From the NCBI RefSeq assembly GCF_013391635.1, contig NZ_JACAWU010000001.1, positions 682,001 through 746,000 of the forward strand: a stretch of DNA of 64,000 nt. The letters are read 5' to 3'. The translations under genes were made by a program, and so were the position numbers. The stretch is from Natronomonas gomsonensis. GTDB lineage: Archaea > Halobacteriota > Halobacteria > Halobacteriales > Haloarculaceae. Shown here one piece after another: positions 1 through 6,704 of the stretch (positions within the stretch are counted from its first letter, which is position 1; every line of letters starts with the position of its first letter). The notes under the pieces were generated by a model. It worked only from the letters and a program-made list of their open reading frames with translations. It was not told the DNA's origin and did no database searches.

Positions 1-1187
1 TCGAAGCCGGGTTGCGGCTCCGCCAGCCGGACTGCGTCGTGGTTGCCGGGTATCATGACGATCTCCATGTCGCCGGGGACCTCCTTGAGGTGCTCCGAGA
101 ACGCCTCGTACTGGTCGAAGATGTCGACGATGTCGAGTTCCTCGTCCTGGTCGGGGTAGACGCCGACGCCCTCGACCATGTCCCCGGCCAACAGCAGATA
201 CTCGATGTTCTCGGCTTCCTCGGTGTGGAGCCACGACGTGAACCGCTGCCAGGCGTCGACCATGAACTCCTCGCTGCCGACGTGGACGTCGCTGATGAGC
301 GCGGCCTGGACGTGGCGGTCCGCCGTCGAGGGCTTGTACGTCCGGGGGACGTCGGGGAAGTGGAGACTGTCGACGAACATGATGCTCCCGTCGTCCGACA
401 GCGTCCCGTCGACGGCGATGACCTCGTCGAACAGCAACTCCTCGACGAGGTCGGCGATGTCCTTGTCCTTCATCACGAGACAGGGGAACACGCCCGTCGT
501 GTCCTCTAACTCGATAATCCAGTGGCCGTTCGCGGTCGAGCGGACGTCCGAGACCATCCCGACCATGCCGGCGTCGCCGCCGCCGGGACTCGCCTGCAGC
601 GCCGTCGCGTTGCGGTGGTTGACCCGACCCTTCAGCTTTCCCGAAAGCCGGTCGTAGCGGTCCCGAAACGTCGCCACGAAGTCCTCGTACTCGCCGGTCC
701 CGGTCGAGTGGCCGGTCATGTCGTTGCCGATCTCCAGCGAGCGCAGCGAGGGGTCTGTGTCCCTGCCACCTGAAGACCCCTTCGTTTCAACTGGAGACAC
801 ACTCCCGGAACCGCTCGATTGGGTTCGTGAGGTTCCACTTGAAACGGAGGGGTCTTCGGTCGAGCGGTCGGCACCACTTGTAGGCGTCGCCGGCGCGTCG
901 GTCGTCGCTGTCGTGTCCGTCGCGGCGGCGGCCGCCGTCGATTCGGCCGCCGCATCCTCCTCGCTTCCCGAAATCGGGTCTCGTCGCCCTCTCGGCGTGC
1001 CGTCGAGGGCATCACGAACGTCGGCCGCCGAGAGTTTCAGCGCGTCGTCGGGCGTGGCCTCGACGGCCACCAACAGCGCCTCCGCGGGGTTCTCCGCACG
1101 CGCGAGCAGCGTAATCGCCTCCCGGTCGGCGGTGTAGCCGTGGCTGGCGAGTTCGGTGGCCAGACGCGCCGGTTCCTCGTTTGGCAC
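1..1187 (-). CDS. polD1: DNA polymerase D small subunit DP1 (3' end cut by window edge)
   Basis: Small, proofreading subunit of the archaeal replicative polymerase PolD. About 395 residues are visible; the C-terminus lies beyond the left edge. Reading from a GTG at 1187, an N-terminal helical domain (about 1-70) is followed by a Ser/Thr/Ala-rich linker (about 70-150), an OB-fold region, and the calcineurin-like phosphoesterase domain. Metal-binding motifs are visible: ISDVHVGS near residue 298, LLLAGDMVEG near 333 and IPGNHD near 381, as expected for the Mre11-like 3'-5' exonuclease of DP1. It is divergent from the signal peptidase gene. The linker DNA contains two inverted origin-box-like elements (listed separately). 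The GTG start is chosen because no better upstream start was seen in the short divergent spacer. Confidence 0.93.
   Translation of the reverse strand, partial: MPNEEPARLATELASHGYTADREAITLLARAENPAEALLVAVEATPDDALKLSAADVRDALDGTPRGRRDPISGSEEDAAAESTAAAAATDTTATTDAPATPTSGADRSTEDPSVSSGTSRTQSSGSGSVSPVETKGSSGGRDTDPSLRSLEIGNDMTGHSTGTGEYEDFVATFRDRYDRLSGKLKGRVNHRNATALQASPGGGDAGMVGMVSDVRSTANGHWIIELEDTTGVFPCLVMKDKDIADLVEELLFDEVIAVDGTLSDDGSIMFVDSLHFPDVPRTYKPSTADRHVQAALISDVHVGSEEFMVDAWQRFTSWLHTEEAENIEYLLLAGDMVEGVGVYPDQDEELDIVDIFDQYEAFSEHLKEVPGDMEIVMIPGNHDAVRLAEPQPGF
772..795 (-). other. Origin recognition box-like element, left copy
   Basis: Read on the minus strand this is a TCCA core, then TTGAAACGAAGGGG and a TCTTC tail. 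It resembles haloarchaeal origin recognition boxes (TCCA...GAAAC core plus G-string) bound by Orc1/Cdc6. It matches the right copy at 22 of 24 positions in inverted orientation. It lies inside the DP1 coding sequence (linker residues about 131-139). The box identity is inferred from remembered consensus, not from a search. Confidence 0.6.
834..857 (+). other. Origin recognition box-like element, right copy
   Basis: TCCACTTGAAACGGAGGGG followed by TCTTC, in inverted orientation to the copy at 772-795, with a 38-bp spacer. The G-strings point outward and the TCCA ends face each other. The spacer is not noticeably AT-rich, so an unwinding element between the boxes is not evident. It lies in the DP1 linker coding region. 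Confidence 0.6.
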
Positions 1188-1265
1188 AGACGGAGGTTGC
1201 TGTCGGCGGGCAAAAGCGTAGCGGACCCAGAACGTTCAAACGGACCGGGACGCTACGGGGTTGCA

Positions 1266-2081
1266 ATGACCGACCGAGAGGACGGTTCCGGTCCGCCGAA
1301 CGAACCGTCCGACGCCGGCGACGCCCCGAGGGAGGAACGACCATCCGGCGTGGTCGGCTGGTTCAAGTGGTTCTGGACGACCGACAAGGAAGTCGTTCTG
1401 TACATGCGGGACGTGGTGACGAGCGTCGCGGCCGTCCTGGCCGTCGGCCTGATTCTCTTCGCCATCAGCGGTATCTGGCCGCCGATGGTCGCCATCGAGT
1501 CGGGGAGCATGGTGCCCAATATGCAGACCGGCGACCTCGTGTTCGTCGTCGACAACGAGCGGTTCGTCCCGGAGGACGCGCCCGTCCACGAGGGGAAATC
1601 GACGGGGGTGATTCCGGCCGACATCGCACGCGAGACGGGACACACCGAGTTCAACAGATACGGCGACGTAATCGTGTTCATGCCGAACGGCGACCCGACG
1701 GAGACGCCGGTGATACATCGGTCGATGCTGTGGGTCGAAGCCGGCGAGAACTGGGTCCAGCGGACCGACCCCGACGTCAGCGGTTCCGTCAGTTGCAATC
1801 AGGTCCAGACGTGTCCGGCCCCCCACGCCGGGTTCGTCACGCTGGGCGACGCCAACCCCAACTACGACCAGATAATGGGCGTCTCGACGGTCGTCAAACC
1901 CGAGTGGATAATCGGTACGGCCGAACTTCGCGTCCCGTATCTCGGCTACGTCCGCCTGCAGTTTTCGGGGATGACCGCGCCGGCTGACACCGCCGTTGCG
2001 GCGTCGAACCCGCCGACGCTGCCGGAGCCGACGGCCCCGCCGGCACGACCGGCCGCCGCCGGCTATCCGACGGCGGCATAA
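1266..2081 (+). CDS. sec11: Signal peptidase I, archaeal/ER Sec11 type
   Basis: Membrane serine protease (S26B) that removes signal peptides from Sec-exported proteins. The 271-residue protein has an N-terminal membrane segment (about 50-72), then the ESGSM box with catalytic Ser81, a VIHRS box with His151 replacing the bacterial lysine, and a LGDAN motif (Asp195), i.e. the Ser-His-Asp arrangement of archaeal and ER signal peptidases. The C-terminal 30 residues are Pro/Ala-rich. The ATG at 1266 is preferred over an in-frame start at 1140, because the earlier one would run through the divergent polD1 start region. A Sec11 gene divergent from polD1 is, from memory, also found beside oriC1 in Haloferax volcanii. 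Confidence 0.92.
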   Translation: MTDREDGSGPPNEPSDAGDAPREERPSGVVGWFKWFWTTDKEVVLYMRDVVTSVAAVLAVGLILFAISGIWPPMVAIESGSMVPNMQTGDLVFVVDNERFVPEDAPVHEGKSTGVIPADIARETGHTEFNRYGDVIVFMPNGDPTETPVIHRSMLWVEAGENWVQRTDPDVSGSVSCNQVQTCPAPHAGFVTLGDANPNYDQIMGVSTVVKPEWIIGTAELRVPYLGYVRLQFSGMTAPADTAVAASNPPTLPEPTAPPARPAAAGYPTAA

Positions 2082-2115
2082 CACGTCGCTGCCGAATCAG
2101 TTCGTTGCCGTCGTA

Positions 2116-3576
2116 TCAGTTCGCCGCCTGCTGAATCCAGTCTTCCGCACGCGAAGTACCGACCTCCGCAGCCTCGGCGACGGTCTCGGCGTCCGCGTCG
2201 GCGAGTTCGGCGACGGTTCGGATGCCGGCCTCCCGGAGCCGTTCGGCGTACGTCGGGCCGATGCCGTCGAGCTCTTCGAGGTCCGACCCCTCGGTGCCGG
2301 CGGGGCCGACCGCTTCGTCCTCGATTTCCTCGTCGGCCTCCTCGGCGACAGCCTCCTCGATGGAGCCCGCTTCGGCATCGATTGCCTCCTCGTCGGTTTC
2401 GAGGTCCACGTCGATTTCCTTGATGCCGATCTGGTCGGTCGCCTCCTCGACGGCAGTTTCGACCGCATCGAGATGTTCGGGGTCGTCGGTGGACTTCTCG
2501 ATGTACCACTCGGCGACACGGGGCCAGACGTCGCGGTGACTCGACCCCGACACCGCGAGTCCGATGTGGCCCGTCGGATACTCGATGATCTCGGTGTCCG
2601 TGCTGCCGACGACCTCGTTGAACGGCTTGCTCGACTCCGAGGGGATGAGGTGGTCGTACTCGCCGGTAATCTGGAGGATGGGAACGTCGATTTTCGTGAT
2701 GTCGACGTGCGTTCCGTTCAAGTACAGTTCGTTGTTGTACAGTTTGTTCTCCTGATAGATGTCCTCGAGGAACTGGATGTACGCCTCCCCGGCGAGGTCG
2801 ATGCCCTCGCCGAGCCACCGCTCCATCCGGGCGAAGTTCTCGACGAAGTCGTCGTTCTCGATGTTGTCGTACAGTCGGACGTACTTCGAGACGTAGTTGG
2901 CGACGGGGTCCATCAGCGCGAAGCCGACGTCGAGCATCTCCGCGGGGACGTTGCCGAAGACATCGACGACGTCACGTGGGTCGTAATACTCGTCGTCGCC
3001 CCACAACTCGAGGACGCCACCGGTGTCGTCGAAACAGAGGCCGGCGGCCATCAGTCCCAGCGTCCGGACCTTCTCTTGGTGGAGAGCGGTGTACATCGCG
3101 GTCATCGTCCCACCCATGCAGTAGCCGAGGATGTTGATGCGGTCGACTCCGGAGCGCTCTCTGACCACGTCGACGCAGTTGTCGATGTAGCGGTTGACGT
3201 AGTCGTCCAGCGTGAGGTGCTGGTCGAGTTTCGAGGGCTCGTTCCAGTCGACGAGGTACACGTCGTGGCCCGCCTCCAGCAGTCGCCGGACGACGCTGCG
3301 GTCGGGCTGTAAATCGAGGATGAACGGCTTGTTGATGAGCGCGTAGACGATGAGGATGGGCGTCTTATGTTGCTCGTCGGTGAGCGACTCGTAGTGGAGC
3401 AACTCCAGTTTGTTCTCCGTGTAGACGACTTCGCTTGGGGTCATCCCCACGTCGACGTTCTCGATTTTCTCCATCTGGTCGGCCGCGACGGTCGATTTCT
3501 CGGCGGCCTCGACGGCTGAATCCAAGAACTCCCGTTGGGCGTTCAACGCGAAGGAGAAGGGGTTGTTCGAGCTCAT
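2116..3576 (-). CDS. phaC: Class III PHA synthase catalytic subunit PhaC with C-terminal helix-hairpin-helix domain
   Basis: Polymerises (R)-3-hydroxyacyl-CoA into polyhydroxyalkanoate on the granule surface, together with PhaE. The 486-residue protein has an alpha/beta-hydrolase core with lipase-like box GYCMGG (nucleophile Cys153), Asp308 in GEYDHL and His337 in PTGHIG. After the core (about 370) comes a long acidic linker (about 385-430) and then a helix-hairpin-helix segment (about 432-485: [17 protein letters not shown] and a following helical repeat), a fold usually linked to DNA binding or protein contacts. The start at 3576 is fixed by a 4-bp ATGA overlap with the end of phaE. An upstream in-frame extension to 4086 only shadows phaE and is rejected. 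Confidence 0.93.
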   Translation of the reverse strand: MSSNNPFSFALNAQREFLDSAVEAAEKSTVAADQMEKIENVDVGMTPSEVVYTENKLELLHYESLTDEQHKTPILIVYALINKPFILDLQPDRSVVRRLLEAGHDVYLVDWNEPSKLDQHLTLDDYVNRYIDNCVDVVRERSGVDRINILGYCMGGTMTAMYTALHQEKVRTLGLMAAGLCFDDTGGVLELWGDDEYYDPRDVVDVFGNVPAEMLDVGFALMDPVANYVSKYVRLYDNIENDDFVENFARMERWLGEGIDLAGEAYIQFLEDIYQENKLYNNELYLNGTHVDITKIDVPILQITGEYDHLIPSESSKPFNEVVGSTDTEIIEYPTGHIGLAVSGSSHRDVWPRVAEWYIEKSTDDPEHLDAVETAVEEATDQIGIKEIDVDLETDEEAIDAEAGSIEEAVAEEADEEIEDEAVGPAGTEGSDLEELDGIGPTYAERLREAGIRTVAELADADAETVAEAAEVGTSRAEDWIQQAAN

Positions 3577-4118
3577 TCGAGTGCCTCGATGACGCGGTCG
3601 AGTTTCTTCTCGACGCGGTGCTGTCGGCGTTCGAGTTCGACGAGTCGTTCGCCGACCTCCTCGATGTCCGACCCGGTCGGCATACCGAGTTGTTCGAGGG
3701 TGTCCTCGCTGATCTCGTCGGTGTGCTCTTGGAGGTCCATCATCGCACTGACGAGTTGGCCGTTGGCCGCGGCGTACGCCGAGGTGCTCATCACTTGCTT
3801 GAACGCCTCGTTGGCGCTCTGTAGCCAGATGTCGCGGAACTCCGACATCGCGACGTCCTCGCCCTCGGCGGCGTCGGTCGTCCGCTCGAACATCTGTTCG
3901 GCGGCGTCGAGCCACACCTCGTAGGCGTCGTTGTACCCTTCCATCGCCTCGGCCATCTCCCCCTGCTCGGGCATCGACTCCTCCATCGCGTCGCTCCACG
4001 ATTCCATGAACGCCGAGGAGGCCTTCATGTTCTGCTCCATCGACTCCGCGACGGCGTCGTTCATGTTCTCGACGAGCTTCGTCCACTCCTGGGTCGGGTT
4101 CTCGCTACTGTCGCTCAT
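3573..4118 (-). CDS. phaE: PHA synthase subunit PhaE
   Basis: Non-catalytic partner required for activity of class III PHA synthases. This 181-residue protein is almost wholly helical and acidic, with Met/Glu/Ala-rich helices in the first half ([19 protein letters not shown]) and a C-terminal heptad-like coiled coil ([19 protein letters not shown]), as in haloarchaeal PhaE. Its stop overlaps the phaC start by 4 bp, so the two are translationally coupled. The AbrB-domain gene lies 51 bp upstream on the same strand. Confidence 0.88.
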   Translation of the reverse strand: MSDSSENPTQEWTKLVENMNDAVAESMEQNMKASSAFMESWSDAMEESMPEQGEMAEAMEGYNDAYEVWLDAAEQMFERTTDAAEGEDVAMSEFRDIWLQSANEAFKQVMSTSAYAAANGQLVSAMMDLQEHTDEISEDTLEQLGMPTGSDIEEVGERLVELERRQHRVEKKLDRVIEALE

Positions 4119-4169
4119 ACGTCGGTATACGAGGGCTACCGGTAAAAGACGGTCGCTTGATGTGTTGGG

Positions 4170-4514
4170 CTACTCGTCGTCGTCGCGGTTCCGCTTGACT
4201 GGGACGACGACGGTCTGGACGATGTCACCCTCTTCGATATCGAGGGCCTCCCGTTCGGCGTCGGGAATCGAGATGCGGCCGCCACTCTGGACGCGGGTCT
4301 TGAACGTCCCCATCTGGGTCATCTTCCCGAGCTGTTCGGAGATGTCGCCGAGGTCGGGGGAGCCGGCGCCGGCGGCCGCACCGGGAGCAGCACCAGCCCG
4401 CGAGAGGAGTTGCTGGAGCGCTTCCTGCTGCTGTTTGGTAGCCTGCTCGGAGACCTCCTGGACCGCCTTCAGAAGGTTCGGTCCCCAGGTGACGGAGTTG
4501 TTGTCGTCGGACAT
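4170..4514 (-). CDS. AbrB/SpoVT-domain protein with phasin-like N-terminus (PhaR/PhaP-type)
   Basis: 114 residues. The N-terminal half (about 11-40) is an amphipathic Gln/Glu/Ala helix of phasin type. An Ala/Gly linker (41-52) follows, then a swapped-hairpin AbrB/SpoVT domain at about 70-107 (GTFKTRVQSGGRISIP...). In Haloferax mediterranei an AbrB-domain protein, PhaR, represses the pha operon and associates with granules. This protein probably plays that role, or combines phasin and regulator functions, since no separate phasin gene lies in the cluster. The start at 4514 is supported by a TATA-like box at 4544-4553 about 30 nt upstream; a longer frame to 4577 runs through that box. Confidence 0.75.
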   Translation of the reverse strand: MSDDNNSVTWGPNLLKAVQEVSEQATKQQQEALQQLLSRAGAAPGAAAGAGSPDLGDISEQLGKMTQMGTFKTRVQSGGRISIPDAEREALDIEEGDIVQTVVVPVKRNRDDDE

Positions 4515-4543
4515 CGGATACCCTACGATAGGAGCTTCAACCC

Positions 4544-4553
4544 GATAAATATT
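4544..4553 (-). promoter_or_regulatory. TATA-like box for the AbrB-phaE-phaC operon
   Basis: Minus-strand AATATTTATC centred about 34 nt before the ATG at 4514, which predicts a transcript with a very short leader. It shares a 138-bp divergent spacer with the maoC promoter. Confidence 0.5.
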
Positions 4554-4619
4554 CCGAGAATTACCACTCGCAGTCAATCAGTACCATCTGCTGTCATTCA
4601 CGGCCGATATGGTCAGTAG

Positions 4620-4628
4620 CCTTTAGTA
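4620..4628 (+). promoter_or_regulatory. TATA-like box for the maoC hydratase gene
   Basis: CTTTAGTA centred about 28 nt before the ATG at 4653, the usual spacing for a leaderless haloarchaeal transcript. Confidence 0.45.
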
Positions 4629-4652
4629 CGACAATCCCCTAGAGGCCATAAG

Positions 4653-5246
4653 ATGAGCAACAGCTCGTATCCGACGCTGTTCGACGTGTGGACCGAGACG
4701 TCTTCGAGGATGTTCGACAGCGTCATGGAGGCCAACCGGGCCGCGATGGACGCCTTCGCTACTCCCGACACCAACGGCGACCACGCAGAAAGCGAGACTG
4801 AACGCCGCGTCGAACCCGCGGGTGACCTCCCCGGATGGGAGACGCAACTCGACGTCGACGGTGAACTCTCCGTCGGCGACGGCGTCCGCTTCAGCAAGAC
4901 CCTCTCGGAGGAGGACGTAGAGCGCTTCGCCCTCGCGTCGGGCGACACGAATCCCCTTCATCTCGACGAGGAGTGGGCCGAAGACACACGTTTCAGCGGT
5001 CGTATCGTCCACGGAACGCTCGCGGCAGGACTCATCAGCGCCGCACTCGCCCGTCTCCCGGGTGGCGTCGTCTACCTCTCACAGGACCTCGAGTTCCGGG
5101 CGCCCGTCCGCATCGACGACCGCGTCACCGCCGAGGTCGACATCGTCGAGGACCTCGGCGGCGGTCGCTACCGGCTCCGAACTACCGTCGAAACCGACGC
5201 CGACCTCGTCATCGACGGCGAGGCCGTCGTTCTCATCGAGGACTAG
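4653..5246 (+). CDS. maoC: MaoC-family (R)-specific enoyl-CoA hydratase
   Basis: Hot-dog fold hydratase that makes (R)-3-hydroxyacyl-CoA from trans-2-enoyl-CoA, a monomer route for PHA. The 197-residue protein carries the hydratase signature: Asp98 and His103 in SGDTNPLHLDEE, followed by FSGRIVHG. The N-terminal 40 residues are not part of the hot-dog domain; they form an amphipathic Met/Ala-rich helix resembling PhaE/phasin helices, which may target the enzyme to granules. It is divergent from the phaE-phaC operon, as in other haloarchaea. It converges with the next gene, overlapping by 4 bp. Confidence 0.88.
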   Translation: MSNSSYPTLFDVWTETSSRMFDSVMEANRAAMDAFATPDTNGDHAESETERRVEPAGDLPGWETQLDVDGELSVGDGVRFSKTLSEEDVERFALASGDTNPLHLDEEWAEDTRFSGRIVHGTLAAGLISAALARLPGGVVYLSQDLEFRAPVRIDDRVTAEVDIVEDLGGGRYRLRTTVETDADLVIDGEAVVLIED

Positions 5247-6106
5247 AGGAACGCACGGACCGTCTCGTTGAACCGTTCGGGGGCTTCCCGGGAGGGCCAG
5301 TGGCCGCAGTTCTCCAGCAACTCCAGCGACGCGCCGGTCCGTTCGGCCGTCCGCTCGGACCACGACGCCGGCAACAGGGGGTCCTCGGTGCCGTGAACCA
5401 ACAGCGTCTCGGCGGTCAGTTCGTCGAGTCGGTCGAGATAACAGGTCTCCAAACCGCCGTAGCGGAACTCGCTTCGTTGCCAACTCGAGACCGTTCGCCC
5501 GACGGCGGCGTCCTGTACCGCCCGATACACGTCCTCGACGTGGCTGTCGGTGGGTGAGCCGTCGGTCAACGTCTGCAGGTGACTCCGAACCGTCGCTCGA
5601 CTGGCCCCGATGGTCGCCCACCACCCCGAGTAGGCGCCCGGGACGCCCAGCATCGCCGTCGCCGCGGGCCGCCACGGAGCGTCCGTCCCCAGCCCGTAGC
5701 TGTCGACCAACACGAGCCGCTCGACTGGGTTGTCGAGGGCGTGGCCGAGCGCGAGACAGCCGCCCATCGAGATGCCGACCAGCGGCGCCGTCTCCAACCC
5801 GAGTTTTTCGAGGAACGATTCGAGAACGCTCCGGAAGTAGCCGGTCGTATAGCGGACGCCCGGCCGGCCGCTCTCGGCGTGTCCGGGCAAATCCGGGGCG
5901 TACACCGTCCGCTCGGCGGCCAACTCGGGAATCAGGTGGCGCCAGGAAACCGTCGCCGAATCCAGACCGATGCCGTGAAGCAACACCACGGGCGGTCCCG
6001 TCCCGGAGACCAGATACCGCACGTCCGTCTCGTCGCGTCCGCCGCGCCCGTCGGTCGTCTCGACCCGGACCCGTCGTGAGGCGACGCTCGTCGACTCCAT
6101 ATCCAT
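5243..6106 (-). CDS. Alpha/beta-fold hydrolase
   Basis: 287-residue single-domain alpha/beta hydrolase with an oxyanion-hole HGIG motif (about 44-47), nucleophile elbow GISMGG (Ser113), Asp242 in GTEDPLLP and His269 in NCGHWP. The substrate is not evident; esterase, lipase or C-C hydrolase are possible. A role in PHA depolymerisation is conceivable from location but unsupported by any specific motif. Two in-frame ATGs (6106, 6100) are equally possible. Confidence 0.8.
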   Translation of the reverse strand: MDMESTSVASRRVRVETTDGRGGRDETDVRYLVSGTGPPVVLLHGIGLDSATVSWRHLIPELAAERTVYAPDLPGHAESGRPGVRYTTGYFRSVLESFLEKLGLETAPLVGISMGGCLALGHALDNPVERLVLVDSYGLGTDAPWRPAATAMLGVPGAYSGWWATIGASRATVRSHLQTLTDGSPTDSHVEDVYRAVQDAAVGRTVSSWQRSEFRYGGLETCYLDRLDELTAETLLVHGTEDPLLPASWSERTAERTGASLELLENCGHWPSREAPERFNETVRAFL

Positions 6107-6185
6107 CCTGTCGCTTCCAAACGCATACCGTTGTCCATCGCGGCACTTCGCGGATAGGAACCGAACAACTGCCGGTTAGACGGTC

Positions 6186-6704
6186 TTACCGCTCGACGAC
6201 GAGCAGTGCGACCCGTTCGAGGACCAGTGCCTCCAGTCCGGCGTCGGTCGCGTTCAACTCGGTCGCGCCGATGTCGTAGAACTCCCGCACGCGGTCTTCC
6301 TCGTAGCGTCCGAGCGTCTCCGCCGGGTCGACGAACGCCGCCACCGAGTCGGCGGCCGCCGCTTCCGCCTCGGCGTCGCCGGACTCGTCGTCGACGAGGA
6401 CGACGACGGGTGTCTCACCCTCCCCGACGCCGAGTTCCAGCGCCCGGTTAATCTGGCGGCGACCGGCCGCGTACAGCAGTATCTCGACGCCTCTGTCGCG
6501 GGCGATGGCCTCGCCGCGGCCGCGTTCGCGGTCGGCCAACTCGACGGCCCGTTCGAGGTGTCGTCGGGAGACGACGTACCGCGCGTCGAAGGCTTGGACG
6601 GTGACGCCGTTGTTCTCAGCAACATCGCCGAGCGCCTCGACGAACGCCCCGACGTCCGGGAACCGCTCGGTACCGATTTCGACGACACCTTCGAGTAGCT
6701 CCAT
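6186..6704 (-). CDS. cgi121: KEOPS complex subunit Cgi121
   Basis: 172-residue member of the Cgi121/TPRKB family, the KEOPS subunit that binds the tRNA 3' end and helps Kae1-Bud32 make threonylcarbamoyladenosine at tRNA position 37. Family features include VVSRRHLERAVELA in the first half and LLYAAGRRQINRAL in the middle. The start codon overlaps the stop of the Hel308 gene by 1 nt (TGATG), so the two are translationally coupled. Confidence 0.88.
   Translation of the reverse strand: MELLEGVVEIGTERFPDVGAFVEALGDVAENNGVTVQAFDARYVVSRRHLERAVELADRERGRGEAIARDRGVEILLYAAGRRQINRALELGVGEGETPVVVLVDDESGDAEAEAAAADSVAAFVDPAETLGRYEEDRVREFYDIGATELNATDAGLEALVLERVALLVVER

Noticed and set aside
1217..1257. CGTAGCG / CGCTACG inverted repeat between polD1 and sec11
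   Set aside because: Only 7 bp with a 27-bp gap, expected by chance in GC-rich DNA; no further support.
3577..4086. N-terminal extension of phaC
   Set aside because: The extra 170 residues are a basic, low-complexity shadow of phaE in another frame; ATGA coupling at 3576 fixes the start.
5243..6106. Interpretation of the hydrolase as PHA depolymerase
   Set aside because: Proximity to the PHA genes is suggestive, but the sequence has only generic alpha/beta-hydrolase motifs and no depolymerase-specific ones.
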